Source: Mycolicibacterium iranicum (GTDB taxonomy: Bacteria > Actinomycetota > Actinomycetes > Mycobacteriales > Mycobacteriaceae). From it: a stretch of DNA of 64,000 nt. Location of the stretch: positions 1-64,000 of the forward strand of contig NZ_LWCS01000065.1 in the NCBI RefSeq assembly GCF_001650495.1, given 5' to 3'. The translations under genes and the position numbers were made by a program. Positions within the stretch are counted from its first letter, which is position 1. Each line of letters starts with the position of its first letter. Below are positions 33,689 through 42,819 of the stretch, piece after piece. A model generated the notes under the pieces. It was not told where the DNA came from and searched no databases. It saw only the letters and a list, made by a program, of their open reading frames with translations.

Positions 33689-34573
33689 GTGGCCTCGCGA
33701 GAACCCCGCGACCTCACACCACATTTCGACGACGTGCAGGCACACTACGACCTGTCGGATGACTTCTTCCGACTGTTTCTCGACCCTTCACAGACGTATA
33801 GCTGTGCATACTTCGAGCGCGACGACATGACGCTGCAGGAGGCCCAGCTGGCCAAAGTCGACCTCGCTCTCGGCAAGCTGGGCCTGCAGCCCGGCATGAC
33901 GCTCCTCGACATCGGGTGCGGTTGGGGCGCCACGATGATGCGCGCGGTCGAGAAGTACGACGTCGACGTCATCGGGCTGACGCTCAGCGAGAACCAGAAA
34001 GCGCATGTGGAGACGGTCTTCGCCGCCAGCACAGACTCCCGCGACAAGAAGATCCTGCTGCAGGGCTGGGAGGAATTCGATCGGCCCGTGGACCGGATCG
34101 TGTCGATCGGTGCATTCGAGCATTTCGGCCGGGACCGCTGGGACGACTTCTTCACGATGGCCTACCGGGTGCTGCCCGATGACGGCGTGATGCTGCTGCA
34201 CACCATCACTGCGCTGACCATCCCGCAGATGATCGAACGCGGCATCCCGCTGACCTTCTCGGTCGCCCGGTTCATCAAGTTCATCCTCACCGAGATCTTC
34301 CCGGGCGGATACCTGCCGACCATCGAGCTCGTCGGCGAGCACGCCGGCAAGGCCGGATTCACCCTGACCCGCGAGCAGTCGCTGCAGCCGCATTATGCGC
34401 GAACCCTCGACCTGTGGTCCGCGGCACTCGAAGCGCACCGGACCGAGGCGATCGAGGTCCAGTCCGAAGAGGTCTACGACCGATACATGCACTACCTGAC
34501 CGGATGCGCGGACTCCTTCAAGAAGGGCTACACCGACGTGAACCAGTTCACGCTCGCCAAGCAGACCTCCTGA
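33689..34573 (+). CDS. mmaA2: Mycolic acid methyltransferase, MmaA2-like
   Basis: This 294-aa protein starts at GTG 33689 with AGGAAGG upstream. It has the cyclopropane-synthase fold: SAM-binding LLDIGCGWG, the GAFEHFG motif, and the family start [19 protein letters not shown]. It is closest to MmaA2/PcaA by remembered sequence (YARTLDLW and QSEEVYDRYMHYLTGCA blocks). Those enzymes make cyclopropanes on meromycolate chains in M. tuberculosis, whereas other members add hydroxyl or methoxy branches. The exact product here cannot be read from sequence. It is part of the lipG-mmaA cluster. Confidence 0.88.
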   Translation: MASREPRDLTPHFDDVQAHYDLSDDFFRLFLDPSQTYSCAYFERDDMTLQEAQLAKVDLALGKLGLQPGMTLLDIGCGWGATMMRAVEKYDVDVIGLTLSENQKAHVETVFAASTDSRDKKILLQGWEEFDRPVDRIVSIGAFEHFGRDRWDDFFTMAYRVLPDDGVMLLHTITALTIPQMIERGIPLTFSVARFIKFILTEIFPGGYLPTIELVGEHAGKAGFTLTREQSLQPHYARTLDLWSAALEAHRTEAIEVQSEEVYDRYMHYLTGCADSFKKGYTDVNQFTLAKQTS

Positions 34574-34628
34574 GCGGATTGGATCACGCCACCTGCCTAC
34601 CGTTACGCTGGTCGCCCGGGGCGCGTGT

Positions 34629-34640
34629 TTACAGAAGATC
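34629..34640 (+). promoter_or_regulatory. Shared mma leader element, copy 2
   Basis: TTACAGAAGATC upstream of the second mma gene, paired with the copy at 33646-33657. The CTCAGGAAG block follows at 34680-34688, against 33674-33682 in copy 1. The spacing between blocks differs (51 against 28 bases), so the leaders have diverged. Confidence 0.4.
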
Positions 34641-34705
34641 GAACCGCGTCTTAGGTACGGTCTTCCACATTGCTGAACACTCAGGAAGCACGGAGCAGGT
34701 AACAC

Positions 34706-35602
34706 ATGTCTGATCAATCCACCGGCACAAAGGATATGACGCCTCATTTCGAGGACATCCAGGCCCATTACGACCTGTCAGACGACTTTTTCGGCGTGTT
34801 CCAGGATCCGACCCGCAAGTACAGCTCGGGATACTTCACCGGCCCGAACTGCACGCTCTCCGAGGCGCAGATCGCCAACGTCGACCAGCATCTCGACAAG
34901 CTCGACCTCAAGCCGGGGATGACGCTGCTTGAGGTGGGCTGCGGGTGGGGTCTCACGCTGCAGCGCGCGATGGAGAAGTATGACGTCAACGTCATCGGGC
35001 TGACCCTGTCGAAGAACCAGAAGGCCTACTGCGATCAGCTGCTGGCCAAGATCGATTCCGAGCGCACCTTCGACGTCCGACTGGAGGGCTGGGAGCAGTT
35101 CCACTCCCCCGTCGACCGGATCGTCTCGATCGAGGCCTTTGAACACTTCGGGTTCGAGCGCTACGACGACTTCTTCAAGATGTGTTTCGACGTCCTGCCC
35201 GAAGACGGCCGCATGACGATCCAGAGCAGCGTCGGCTACCACCCGTACAACCTGGCCGAGCGCGGCAAGAAGTTGACGTTCGAGCTGGCACGGTTCATCA
35301 AGTTCATGATCACCGAGATCTTCCCGGGTGGCCGCCTGCCCACCACCGAGATGATGGTCGAGCACGGCGAGAAGGCCGGATTCACCGTCCCCGAGGTGCT
35401 CTCCCTGCGCAACCACTACATCAAGACCCTCGGCATCTGGGCCGACCGCCTCGAACAGAACAAGGACGCCGCGATCGCAGCGACCGACGAGGAGAACTAC
35501 CACCGGTACATGCGCTACCTGAAGGGCTGCCAGTACTACTTCATCGACGAGTCGATCGACGTGAGCCTGGTGACCTACCTGAAGCCGGCCGTCGCGGCCT
35601 AG
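34706..35602 (+). CDS. mmaA4: Mycolic acid methyltransferase, MmaA4-like
   Basis: This 298-aa protein has SAM-binding [17 protein letters not shown] and [22 protein letters not shown], which strongly resemble M. tuberculosis MmaA4 (Hma), including the QSSVGYHPY block. MmaA4 makes the hydroxymycolate precursor of keto- and methoxy-mycolates. Orthology is likely but is judged from memory. It starts at ATG 34706, 132 bases after the first mma gene. A GAGCAGG just upstream of the start is a weak ribosome site. A strong terminator hairpin follows the gene. Confidence 0.88.
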   Translation: MSDQSTGTKDMTPHFEDIQAHYDLSDDFFGVFQDPTRKYSSGYFTGPNCTLSEAQIANVDQHLDKLDLKPGMTLLEVGCGWGLTLQRAMEKYDVNVIGLTLSKNQKAYCDQLLAKIDSERTFDVRLEGWEQFHSPVDRIVSIEAFEHFGFERYDDFFKMCFDVLPEDGRMTIQSSVGYHPYNLAERGKKLTFELARFIKFMITEIFPGGRLPTTEMMVEHGEKAGFTVPEVLSLRNHYIKTLGIWADRLEQNKDAAIAATDEENYHRYMRYLKGCQYYFIDESIDVSLVTYLKPAVAA

Positions 35603-35626
35603 CCAAACCCGGACCCCGCAGACGAA

Positions 35627-35658
35627 GAATCCCCCGCACGCCTGAATGCGGGGGATTC
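35627..35658 (+). terminator. Terminator after mmaA4
   Basis: GAATCCCCCGCA and TGCGGGGGATTC form a perfect 12-bp stem with an 8-nt loop 24 bases past the mmaA4 stop. There is no long T-run. The symmetric hairpin could also stop transcription from the opposite strand. Confidence 0.75.
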
Positions 35659-35671
35659 TCCATAATGGCCC

Positions 35672-35992
35672 TCAGGCCGCAGCCGGAGTGTCGTTCCGGG
35701 TGTCAGTATCGCGCTCCGACGCGTCCTCGTCCGCGGTTTCGGCGACTGAGTCGTCCGCCGTTTCGGTCGTGTCCTCGTCCGTGGTGGCGTCCTCCGTTTC
35801 GGTCACGTCCTCGTCGTCGGCCCGCGAATCCTCGTCGGTGGTGGCGCCCGCTGTTCGGGTCGCCAGCGGCCGCGGAGGGCAATCAGCAAACTCACATTTG
35901 TGATGCCCGTGCGGGCGCCCGCCGGCCGGGACCGCCAGCTGCTCCGCACCGGCGAGGCAGTCAGCGGTCCGAAGAACAACTGCACGTCGCAC
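35672..35992 (-). CDS. Possible acidic low-complexity protein (weak call)
   Basis: A 106-aa frame has an Asp/Glu/Thr-rich C-terminal half (repeats of TTDED, TETAD and similar) and a start at 35992 without good ribosome-site support. The acidic repeats resemble linkers of the lipase-like proteins at the left edge. The 688-bp region 35603-36290 has no other frame I favour, and a frameshifted or decayed gene is possible. No family is recognised. Confidence 0.3.
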   Translation of the reverse strand: MRRAVVLRTADCLAGAEQLAVPAGGRPHGHHKCEFADCPPRPLATRTAGATTDEDSRADDEDVTETEDATTDEDTTETADDSVAETADEDASERDTDTRNDTPAAA

Positions 35993-36290
35993 GTCGACCC
36001 TCGATGCCCGCTAGGCACCACAGGAGTATGAGATTTCAACGCGCCGTTGGCATCTCACCTGCGAACGCGCTGCCCGCCAACTCTGCCCCCGCATGCGGGC
36101 CGGTTGGCTCTCTCGTCACCGCGGAACAGGTCGCCCCCGCGACCGCAGGCGGTCGAGCCCCAGCCGCGGGTGACCTCACCGCCTGTGACATCCGGCGGGC
36201 AGCGCACGACTGGCCATCCCGCACACGGCCGTACGTCTGAGCCAGCCGAGCAAAAGTCTAGGGGAACACCCGATTCCTCGGAGGCGCCGA

Positions 36291-36671
36291 GTGGCTACCG
36301 TCGAGGGAATGGGCGATGTCCGCGCAACGACGAACTTCCTCGCAGAGTGGTATCTGCCTGACCTCGCGGACGCCGCAGTCGACGACATCGTGGCGCGGCT
36401 ACGCACGGCGGCGATCGAACTCACCAGCGGGGGTTCGCGGGTGCGGCTGGTGGCGACGTTGTCGGTACCCACCGACGAGGTTCTCTACGGGGTCTTCGAC
36501 GCGGACTCCCCTGACACCGTGGTAGCCACCTGCAATCACGCCGGGCTTCCTCAGCAGCGGCTGTCGGCCGATGTGGTGACCCGCTTGATATCCGAAACAC
36601 CCGAGATACGTTTGCTGTCCAGCGCGGGAGCTCCCGATGGCGGATCCGCGGAACAGCTCGTCCCGCACTGA
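36291..36671 (+). CDS. Small conserved protein, DUF4242-like
   Basis: This 126-aa protein starts at GTG 36291 with GGAGG upstream; an ATG at 36309 is an alternative. The pattern NFLAEWYLPDL ... YGVFDADSPDTVVATCNHAGLPQQR resembles the ferredoxin-like DUF4242 family, some members of which bind nickel. The match is by eye and low in detail. It is isolated between the mma genes and rplA. No signal peptide or membrane segment is seen. Confidence 0.7.
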   Translation: MATVEGMGDVRATTNFLAEWYLPDLADAAVDDIVARLRTAAIELTSGGSRVRLVATLSVPTDEVLYGVFDADSPDTVVATCNHAGLPQQRLSADVVTRLISETPEIRLLSSAGAPDGGSAEQLVPH

Positions 36672-36913
36672 AGTCGCTGCAGATCAGCATTTCCGCTTCC
36701 CCCGCTGAAAAGTTCAACCATTCAACAACGGACTCGAGGCCGACGATGCTACGTTGCTGAGCGAGGGTGCTCTTCGGTCGCCTCGTCACGGATCACCAGG
36801 GGGATACCGTAGACCTCCGGCCCTTTCGCCCGACTTGCCGTTCGTGGGGGATGGCCTGTCGTGGCGGGGCCAGGGCCGGCGACCGAGGGGCACTCTCAAA
36901 TTCATTCAGATGC

Positions 36914-36946
36914 GAGAAGCCCCGCACCGGTGGTGCGGGGCTTCTC
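36914..36946 (-). terminator. Terminator of the rplK-rplA operon
   Basis: GAGAAGCCCCGCACC and its exact complement form a 15-bp stem around a 3-nt loop, 26-58 bases past the rplA stop on the minus strand. It is very stable. The 300-bp gap 36672-36971 otherwise has no gene I can support. Confidence 0.75.
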
Positions 36947-36971
36947 GTCAGTCTGGTTGACGGCTGGTGGG

Positions 36972-37688
36972 TCAGCTAGCCGACTCCTCCGCGAAATTGC
37001 GGGTCACGGAAGGGTCGACCGGGATGCCGGGGCCCGTCGTCGTCGAGACGACGACCTTCTTCAGGTAACGGCCTTTGGACGACGACGGCTTGGCGCGCAG
37101 GATCTCGTCCAGCGCGGCGCCGTAGTTCTCCACGAGCGCCTTCTCGTCGAACGATGCCTTGCCGATCACGAAGTGCAGGTTGGCCTGCTTGTCGACGCGG
37201 AAATTGATCTTGCCGCCCTTGATGTCGGACACAGCTTTCGCGACGTCCGGGGTGACGGTTCCGGTCTTCGGGTTCGGCATCAGGCCGCGGGGGCCGAGGA
37301 TGCGGGCGATGCGGCCGACCTTGGCCATCTGGTCGGGCGTGGCGATCGCGGCGTCGAAGTCGAGGAACCCGCCCTGGATCTTCTCGATCAGGTCGTCACT
37401 GCCGACGATGTCGGCACCGGCGGCCTCGGCGGCTTCGGCCTTGTCGCCCACGGCGAACACGGCGACGCGTGCGGTCTTGCCGGTGCCGTTGGGCAGGTTC
37501 ACCGTGCCGCGAACCATCTGGTCTGCTTTGCGCGGGTCGACGCCGAGGCGGATCGCGACCTCGACGGTGGCGTCCTGGTTCTTCGACGACGTCTCTTTGG
37601 CCAGCTTCGCGGCCTCCAGCGGGGAGTAGAGACGGGTCTTGTCCACCTTCTCGGCGGCTGCCTTGTATGCCTTGCTGTTCTTGCTCAT
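36972..37688 (-). CDS. rplA: 50S ribosomal protein L1
   Basis: This 238-aa protein is L1 over its whole length ([17 protein letters not shown] start, [17 protein letters not shown] central motif). It binds the 23S rRNA stalk and helps release deacylated tRNA; in many bacteria it also represses rplKA translation. It starts at ATG 37688 with AGGAG upstream and follows rplK after 129 bases that contain a repeat element and a 16-codon mini-ORF. A strong terminator follows. Confidence 0.98.
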   Translation of the reverse strand: MSKNSKAYKAAAEKVDKTRLYSPLEAAKLAKETSSKNQDATVEVAIRLGVDPRKADQMVRGTVNLPNGTGKTARVAVFAVGDKAEAAEAAGADIVGSDDLIEKIQGGFLDFDAAIATPDQMAKVGRIARILGPRGLMPNPKTGTVTPDVAKAVSDIKGGKINFRVDKQANLHFVIGKASFDEKALVENYGAALDEILRAKPSSSKGRYLKKVVVSTTTGPGIPVDPSVTRNFAEESAS

Positions 37689-37697
37689 TGGTTTCTC

Positions 37698-37748
37698 CTA
37701 GTTACTGAGTTGTGGTCTGTGATGATTGCTCTTCGCGCAAGCGCTCAT
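37698..37748 (-). CDS. Possible 16-codon leader ORF between rplK and rplA
   Basis: An ATG at 37748 opens a frame encoding MSACAKSNHHRPQLSN, ending at TAG 37698-37700. The final TAG overlaps the AGGAG ribosome site of rplA, so it could couple translation to rplA. There is no ribosome site before its own ATG. The first six codons are the dispersed repeat core also seen at 22577-22649. It may simply be the repeat read in frame; expression is unknown. Confidence 0.3.
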   Translation of the reverse strand: MSACAKSNHHRPQLSN

Positions 37749-37750
37749 CA
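37731..37750. repeat. Dispersed repeat copy between rplK and rplA
   Basis: The 20-base core cttcgcgcaagcgctcatca is identical to the core of the tandem repeat at 22577-22649, about 15 kb away. It lies in the rplK-rplA intergenic region and overlaps the start of the mini-ORF. Confidence 0.7.
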
Positions 37751-37817
37751 CGAGCCGAAGCGGGCTCTCCCACGAGATCGGTCGAACTACTCGACTGCGG
37801 TCTGGTCGATCCGCAAG

Positions 37818-38246
37818 CTACTCGACTGTGATCCCCATCGACCGGGCAGTGCCGGCGATGATCTTGGCGGCCTGATCGATGTCGTTGGCGTTCAGGTCTT
37901 CCTTCTTGGTCTCGGCGATCTCGCGCACCTGATCCCAGGTCACCTTGGCGACCTTGGTCTTGTGCGGCTCACCGGAACCCTTGGGCACGCCGGCAGCCTT
38001 GAGCAGCAGCTTGGCGGCTGGCGGGGTCTTCAGCGCGAACGTGAAGCTGCGGTCCTCGTAGACGGTGATCTCCACGGGGATGACGTTGCCGCGCTGCGAC
38101 TCGGTCGCGGCATTGTAGGCCTTGCAGAACTCCATGATGTTGACGCCGTGCTGGCCGAGCGCGGGACCGACCGGCGGGGCGGGGTTGGCCTGCCCGGCCT
38201 GGATCTGCAGCTTGATCAGCCCGACGACCTTCTTCTTCGGGGGCAT
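37818..38246 (-). CDS. rplK: 50S ribosomal protein L11
   Basis: This 142-aa protein starts [32 protein letters not shown], the conserved thiostrepton/L11 start, with the C-terminal RNA-binding [21 protein letters not shown]. It forms the GTPase-associated centre. It starts at ATG 38246. A short 11-base sequence (CTACTCGACTG on the plus strand) at its 3' end is repeated 31 bases downstream, suggesting a small local duplication. It is first in rplK-rplA, 44 bases after nusG. Confidence 0.98.
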   Translation of the reverse strand: MPPKKKVVGLIKLQIQAGQANPAPPVGPALGQHGVNIMEFCKAYNAATESQRGNVIPVEITVYEDRSFTFALKTPPAAKLLLKAAGVPKGSGEPHKTKVAKVTWDQVREIAETKKEDLNANDIDQAAKIIAGTARSMGITVE

Positions 38247-38290
38247 GGCTGTGCTTTCTCTTTCTTTTCCTGGTGGGCTCGGGGCCCGCT

Positions 38291-39154
<864 letters not shown>

Positions 39155-39195
39155 TCAGTCCTCTCTAGATGTCTCTCGTGCACCTGCGGCTGCGG

Positions 39196-39648
39196 TCAGC
39201 CGAAGATCCAGGTCACAAGCTTCGCCAGGCCCAGGTCGACGCCGCCGATCATCGCCACCATGAAGATCAGGAACAGCAGCACGACAGTCGTGTAGCTGGC
39301 CATCTGCTTGCGGTTGGGCCAGATGACCTTCCGGAGCTCGCCGACAACTTCCCGCAGGTAGTTGATGACGAACGCGAAGGGGTTGCGCGAGGGCCCGTCC
39401 TTGGGCTCCTTGGCCGTCTTCTTCTTGCGTTTCGGGCCGCTGCCGTCGTCCTTCGACCCCGAACTGTCGGTCTCGGGGGCGTCGTCGGCAGCCTCGGCGC
39501 CGTTCTCGTCGACGACGCGACGCGACCGCTTTCCGGTGGGCCGCAGGGGCCGCGTCACCACCGCGGTCTGGCCGCGGGTGTCACCGTCGTCGGTCTCGTT
39601 GCCGCTGTCGGTGTCCGCGGAGCTGACACCGTCGCGCTCGTCGCTCAC
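39196..39648 (-). CDS. secE: Preprotein translocase subunit SecE
   Basis: This 150-aa protein has the SecE core near the C-terminus (NYLREVVGELRKVIWPNRKQM, then one transmembrane helix VVLLFLIFMVAMIGGVDLGL). It is preceded by an acidic and basic low-complexity N-terminus, as in M. tuberculosis SecE (161 aa). I chose the GTG at 39648 with AAAGG upstream; longer frames upstream lack similarity. It completes SecYEG in the inner membrane. It is followed by nusG and preceded by tRNA-Trp, as in M. tuberculosis. Confidence 0.93.
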   Translation of the reverse strand: MSDERDGVSSADTDSGNETDDGDTRGQTAVVTRPLRPTGKRSRRVVDENGAEAADDAPETDSSGSKDDGSGPKRKKKTAKEPKDGPSRNPFAFVINYLREVVGELRKVIWPNRKQMASYTTVVLLFLIFMVAMIGGVDLGLAKLVTWIFG

Positions 39649-39733
39649 CGCATGCCTTTCGTTCGTTGCCGGGTGGTCATCTCCCAGTATTACAACCGGA
39701 CGACTTTCCACCCTTGTCGAGTATTCAGTTGAG

Positions 39734-39806
<73 letters not shown>

Positions 39807-39931
39807 TCAGCGATGTGCTCAGGGCTCACACAATTTGCGCGCTCCCCGTTCGGTCGATCAGAGCCGACGGACAGCGCGCTTAACTGGGAGAACCCCGAAT
39901 CCCGAGTGTAGCGCGACCCGGGTCTCAGTTA

Positions 39932-40477
39932 CTAATCCGTACCTGTTGCGGCAGCAACCTCTGACTCGACGTGCTGGACCGGCTTGCGCAGCACCTGACC
40001 GGTCTCGGGGTCCCATCCGGCCGAGATCGAATTGTCCCCCTCGTGGCCCATGAGGGTGGTGAACGACTCCATGACGACGGCGCCGGTGTGGTCGGTCAGC
40101 ACGTTGCGGGTGGTGACGATGTCGGCGCCGAAGCGCTCGTCGACCGTCATGATCGTCAGGGCGCCGCGCAGCCGGTCCCCCTCCTGGATCGGACGGTGGA
40201 ACAGGAACTTCTGGTCCACCTGGACGATCTGCAGGGTTTCCAGGCCGACGTCGACGTGCTGGAAGAAGTGGTTCTGGATCATCACCGCGAAGATCGACAT
40301 GAACGTCGGGGGTGCGATCAGACCGGTGTGCCCGAGTTCCGATGCGGCGGCCACGTCGTGGCTGGCCGGGTCCTTGGCTTTGACGGAGTTCGCGTACTGA
40401 CGGATCTGCTCGCGGCCGACCACGAAGACGTCCGGGTATTCCCAGACCATCCCCCGGATGTCTGTCTTGAGTGCCAT
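39932..40477 (-). CDS. hadC: HadC, (3R)-hydroxyacyl-ACP dehydratase subunit
   Basis: This 181-aa protein is HadA-like, with a hotdog fold and the start MALKTDIRGMVWEYPDVFVVGREQIRQYA. It pairs with HadB to give HadBC, which dehydrates longer acyl chains in FAS-II meromycolate elongation. It shows the substrate-binding hotdog segments but lacks the catalytic Asp/His pair, which HadB supplies. It is third in hadA-hadB-hadC, 10 bases after hadB. The C-terminal tail of about 20 residues is longer than the core fold needs. Confidence 0.95.
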   Translation of the reverse strand: MALKTDIRGMVWEYPDVFVVGREQIRQYANSVKAKDPASHDVAAASELGHTGLIAPPTFMSIFAVMIQNHFFQHVDVGLETLQIVQVDQKFLFHRPIQEGDRLRGALTIMTVDERFGADIVTTRNVLTDHTGAVVMESFTTLMGHEGDNSISAGWDPETGQVLRKPVQHVESEVAAATGTD

Positions 40478-40487
40478 ATCTACCTAC

Positions 40488-40916
40488 CTATGCGAGCTTC
40501 GCGATTGCAACGGCGCGGCCGAAGATCTTCTTCCCGCCCGAGGTGGCACTCAGCGCGATGGTGACCGACTTCGCATCCTCATCAACGGATTTGACGCGGC
40601 CGCTGAACACGATCTCGGCGCCCACACCGTCGTTGGGGACAGGGACGACGGCCGTGAAGCGCACGTTGTATTCGGTGACCGCGGCGGGATCGCCGACCCA
40701 CGCGGTGACGTATCCGCCACCGAGGCCCATGGTCAGCATCCCGTGGGCGATCGCGGTGTCGAGGCCGACCTGCTTGGCGATCTCGTCGTCCCAGTGGATG
40801 GGGTTGAGGTCGCCGGACACCCCCGCATAGTTGACGAGGTCGGCCCGCGTGAGCGGAATGACCTTCTCGGGCAGTTGATCGCCGACCTTTACCGAACTGA
40901 ACTCACGCAATGCCAT
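40488..40916 (-). CDS. hadB: HadB, catalytic (3R)-hydroxyacyl-ACP dehydratase subunit
   Basis: This 142-aa protein is an R-hydratase-like hotdog enzyme with the hydratase-2 motif (GDLNPIHWDDEIAKQVG ... AIAHGMLTMG) holding the catalytic Asp and His. It works with HadA or HadC in the mycobacterial FAS-II cycle and is the partner of the isoxyl/thiacetazone-sensitive step. It starts at ATG 40916, overlapping the hadA end by 14 bases, and is followed by hadC. Confidence 0.97.
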   Translation of the reverse strand: MALREFSSVKVGDQLPEKVIPLTRADLVNYAGVSGDLNPIHWDDEIAKQVGLDTAIAHGMLTMGLGGGYVTAWVGDPAAVTEYNVRFTAVVPVPNDGVGAEIVFSGRVKSVDEDAKSVTIALSATSGGKKIFGRAVAIAKLA

Positions 40917-41382
40917 CTGTGAAGCCACTCTCTCCGTCTTCTTCGCTACGCCCCGCGAGGGTGGTGTAGTTCTCCTGAACGACATCGCCTTTCTCGTTGG
41001 TGACGATGTTCTTCGTGACGATGATGTCGGTGCCGTGCGCCTTGCGGATCGAGTCCACCCACACGTCGCAGTACAGCGTGTCGCCGGCCTTGATCGGCGC
41101 CAGATACTTGACCACCTGGTCGACCTGGACGATCTTGGCGTCACTGATGCCGATGTTGTTCGCGGAAAACATCGCCAGCTGCGCCTGGTAGCCGAAAACC
41201 GACAGGAAAGTCAGGGGCGCGAGCAACGCGTCGTGTCCGAGCGCTCCGGCGGCATCCTCGTCGAAGAAGACCGGATCATCGTTCTTGACGGCGGTGGCGT
41301 ACTCACGAATCTTCTCGCGTCCCACGACGTAATGGTCGGGGTAGCGGTAGTGCACCCCGACGAGAGCGTCCAGGAAAGACAC
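40903..41382 (-). CDS. hadA: HadA, (3R)-hydroxyacyl-ACP dehydratase subunit
   Basis: This 159-aa protein starts at GTG 41382 (MSFLDALVGVHYRYPDHYVVGREKIREYA). It is the substrate-binding hotdog partner of HadB for shorter FAS-II chains; it has no catalytic dyad of its own. It begins the had operon, ahead of hadB with a 14-base overlap. Residues Cys-Asp in LYCDVW fit the region where drug adducts form in M. tuberculosis HadA (Cys61 there, not checked here). The upstream gene is rpmG. Confidence 0.96.
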   Translation of the reverse strand: MSFLDALVGVHYRYPDHYVVGREKIREYATAVKNDDPVFFDEDAAGALGHDALLAPLTFLSVFGYQAQLAMFSANNIGISDAKIVQVDQVVKYLAPIKAGDTLYCDVWVDSIRKAHGTDIIVTKNIVTNEKGDVVQENYTTLAGRSEEDGESGFTDGIA

Positions 41383-41449
41383 GAGTGATGAACCTACCTA
41401 GGAGGCCTCAGCAACCGTTGCATCGACGGCGCAGGCCCAGTCGGGTCGC

Positions 41450-41617
41450 TCAGCGCGACTCTTTGTGGGCCTGGTGCTTACCGCAGTTCGGGCAGAACTT
41501 CTTGATCTCGAGGCGGTCGGGATCGTTGCGGCGGTTCTTCTTGGTGATGTAGTTGCGGTGTTTGCACACCTCGCAGGCCAAGGTGATCTTGGGCCGTACG
41601 TCGGTACTGGAGGCCAC
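41450..41617 (-). CDS. rpmG: 50S ribosomal protein L33
   Basis: This 55-aa protein starts at GTG 41617 and keeps the zinc-ribbon pair CEVC and CPNC, so it is the zinc-dependent (C+) form. M. tuberculosis has rpmG2 in this position ahead of hadA. Mycobacteria also carry zinc-free paralogues induced by zinc limitation; this is the zinc-bound one. The frame and start agree with the family length (54-55 aa). The next genes are tRNA-Met and tRNA-Thr upstream. Confidence 0.93.
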   Translation of the reverse strand: MASSTDVRPKITLACEVCKHRNYITKKNRRNDPDRLEIKKFCPNCGKHQAHKESR

Positions 41618-41657
41618 GTCAGTCGTCTCTTTCTTCTGCGTTCGCGTTCGTTGCTTG

Positions 41658-41731
41658 TAGCGGTGGGGAGGCTCGATCTCCCGACCTCACGATTATGAGT
41701 CGTGCGCTCTAACCAGCTGAGCTACACCGCC
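41658..41731 (-). tRNA. tRNA-Met (elongator, anticodon CAT)
   Basis: A 74-nt minus-strand tRNA has GGCGGTG acceptor pairing with CACCGCT (one G-T wobble), D-arm TAGCTCAGCTGGTTAGAGC, anticodon CAT and T-arm TCGAGCC. The acceptor lacks the initiator C-A mismatch, so this is the elongator form. A small hairpin (CGGGCGG-cgta-CCGCCCG) lies between it and tRNA-Thr. Confidence 0.93.
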
Positions 41732-41768
41732 CCGGGCATACGGGCGGCGTACCGCCCGGTATCCACCG

Positions 41769-41841
41769 AGCCCCCTAACGGAATCGAACCGTTGACCTTT
41801 TCCTTACCATGGAAACGCTCTGCCGACTGAGCTAAGGGGGC
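41769..41841 (-). tRNA. tRNA-Thr (anticodon GGT)
   Basis: A 73-nt minus-strand tRNA has GCCCCCT acceptor pairing with AGGGGGC, anticodon loop ATGGTAA giving GGT, and T-arm TTCGATTCC. It lies 37 bases upstream of tRNA-Met. The tRNA pair and rpmG are arranged as in M. tuberculosis. Confidence 0.95.
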
Positions 41842-41952
41842 CTGCGCTCACAAAAGTGCCGCGAGCCTTAAAGAGGGTACATTCTCCCCGTTTCCGGCGC
41901 CAAACCGCTGGTCGTCGGCGGGCTTTCGCGGCTTGCGGCCTACGCTGGCCCC

Positions 41953-42669
41953 ATGCCTGACACCGACCGCCTCTATTTCAAGCAGATGCTCTCGGGCCGC
42001 GACTTCGCGGTAGGCGACATGATCGCCCAGCAGATGCGCAACTTCGCCTACCTGATCGGGGACCGCGAGACGGGCGACACCGTCGTCGTCGACCCGGCGT
42101 ACGCGGCACAGGACCTGGTGGACGCGCTGGAAGCCGACGGAATGCACCTGTCGGGAGTGCTCGTCACGCACCACCACCCCGATCACATCGGCGGGTCGAT
42201 GATGGGCTTCGAACTCAAGGGGCTGGCCGAACTGCTGGAGCGGACCAGTGTGCCGGTACACGTCAATGCCCACGAAGCCGATTGGGTTTCGCGGATCACC
42301 GGCATCGCGGGCAGCGAACTGACCAGCCATCAGCACGGCGACAAGGTTTCGGTCGGCGACATCGACATCGAACTGCTGCACACCCCGGGGCATACTCCCG
42401 GCAGCCAGTGCTTCCTGCTCGACGGGCGTCTCGTCGCCGGCGACACCCTCTTCCTGGAGGGCTGCGGCCGCACCGACTTCCCCGGCGGCAACGTCGACGA
42501 CATGTTCCGCAGCCTGCAGGCGCTCGCGCAGCTTTCCGGTGACCCCACCGTCTTCCCCGGCCACTGGTACTCCGCCGAACCGAGCGCATCGCTGTCGGAC
42601 GTGCGCAGCACCAACTACGTGTATCGCGCGAGCAATCTGGACCAGTGGCGGATGCTGATGGGCGCCTGA
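41953..42669 (+). CDS. Metallo-beta-lactamase-fold hydrolase (glyoxalase II-like)
   Basis: This 238-aa protein carries the metal-binding THHHPDH motif, downstream His (HTPGHTPGS), Asp (GDTLFLEGCGRTDF) and His (FPGHWY). It corresponds to Rv0634c, annotated glyoxalase II. The GDTLFxxGCGRTDF block is also typical of persulfide dioxygenases and rhodanese-linked relatives, so the true substrate (lactoylated thiol or mycothiol persulfide) is not certain. It is cytoplasmic. It starts at ATG 41953 and runs in the opposite direction to the tRNAs. Confidence 0.9.
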   Translation: MPDTDRLYFKQMLSGRDFAVGDMIAQQMRNFAYLIGDRETGDTVVVDPAYAAQDLVDALEADGMHLSGVLVTHHHPDHIGGSMMGFELKGLAELLERTSVPVHVNAHEADWVSRITGIAGSELTSHQHGDKVSVGDIDIELLHTPGHTPGSQCFLLDGRLVAGDTLFLEGCGRTDFPGGNVDDMFRSLQALAQLSGDPTVFPGHWYSAEPSASLSDVRSTNYVYRASNLDQWRMLMGA

Positions 42670-42819
42670 CGCTGGTCACCGGTCTCCGGGGCCACACCGC
42701 GATGACGACACCGCACACGCCTTTCGGTGCCCTGCCGAATCGGCAAATCGAAGACGCCCGGGCAGCACTTCTGGCAAACTCAGGAACCGGCGCCAACCGC
42801 ACTCACGTCGGGGGTCTTC

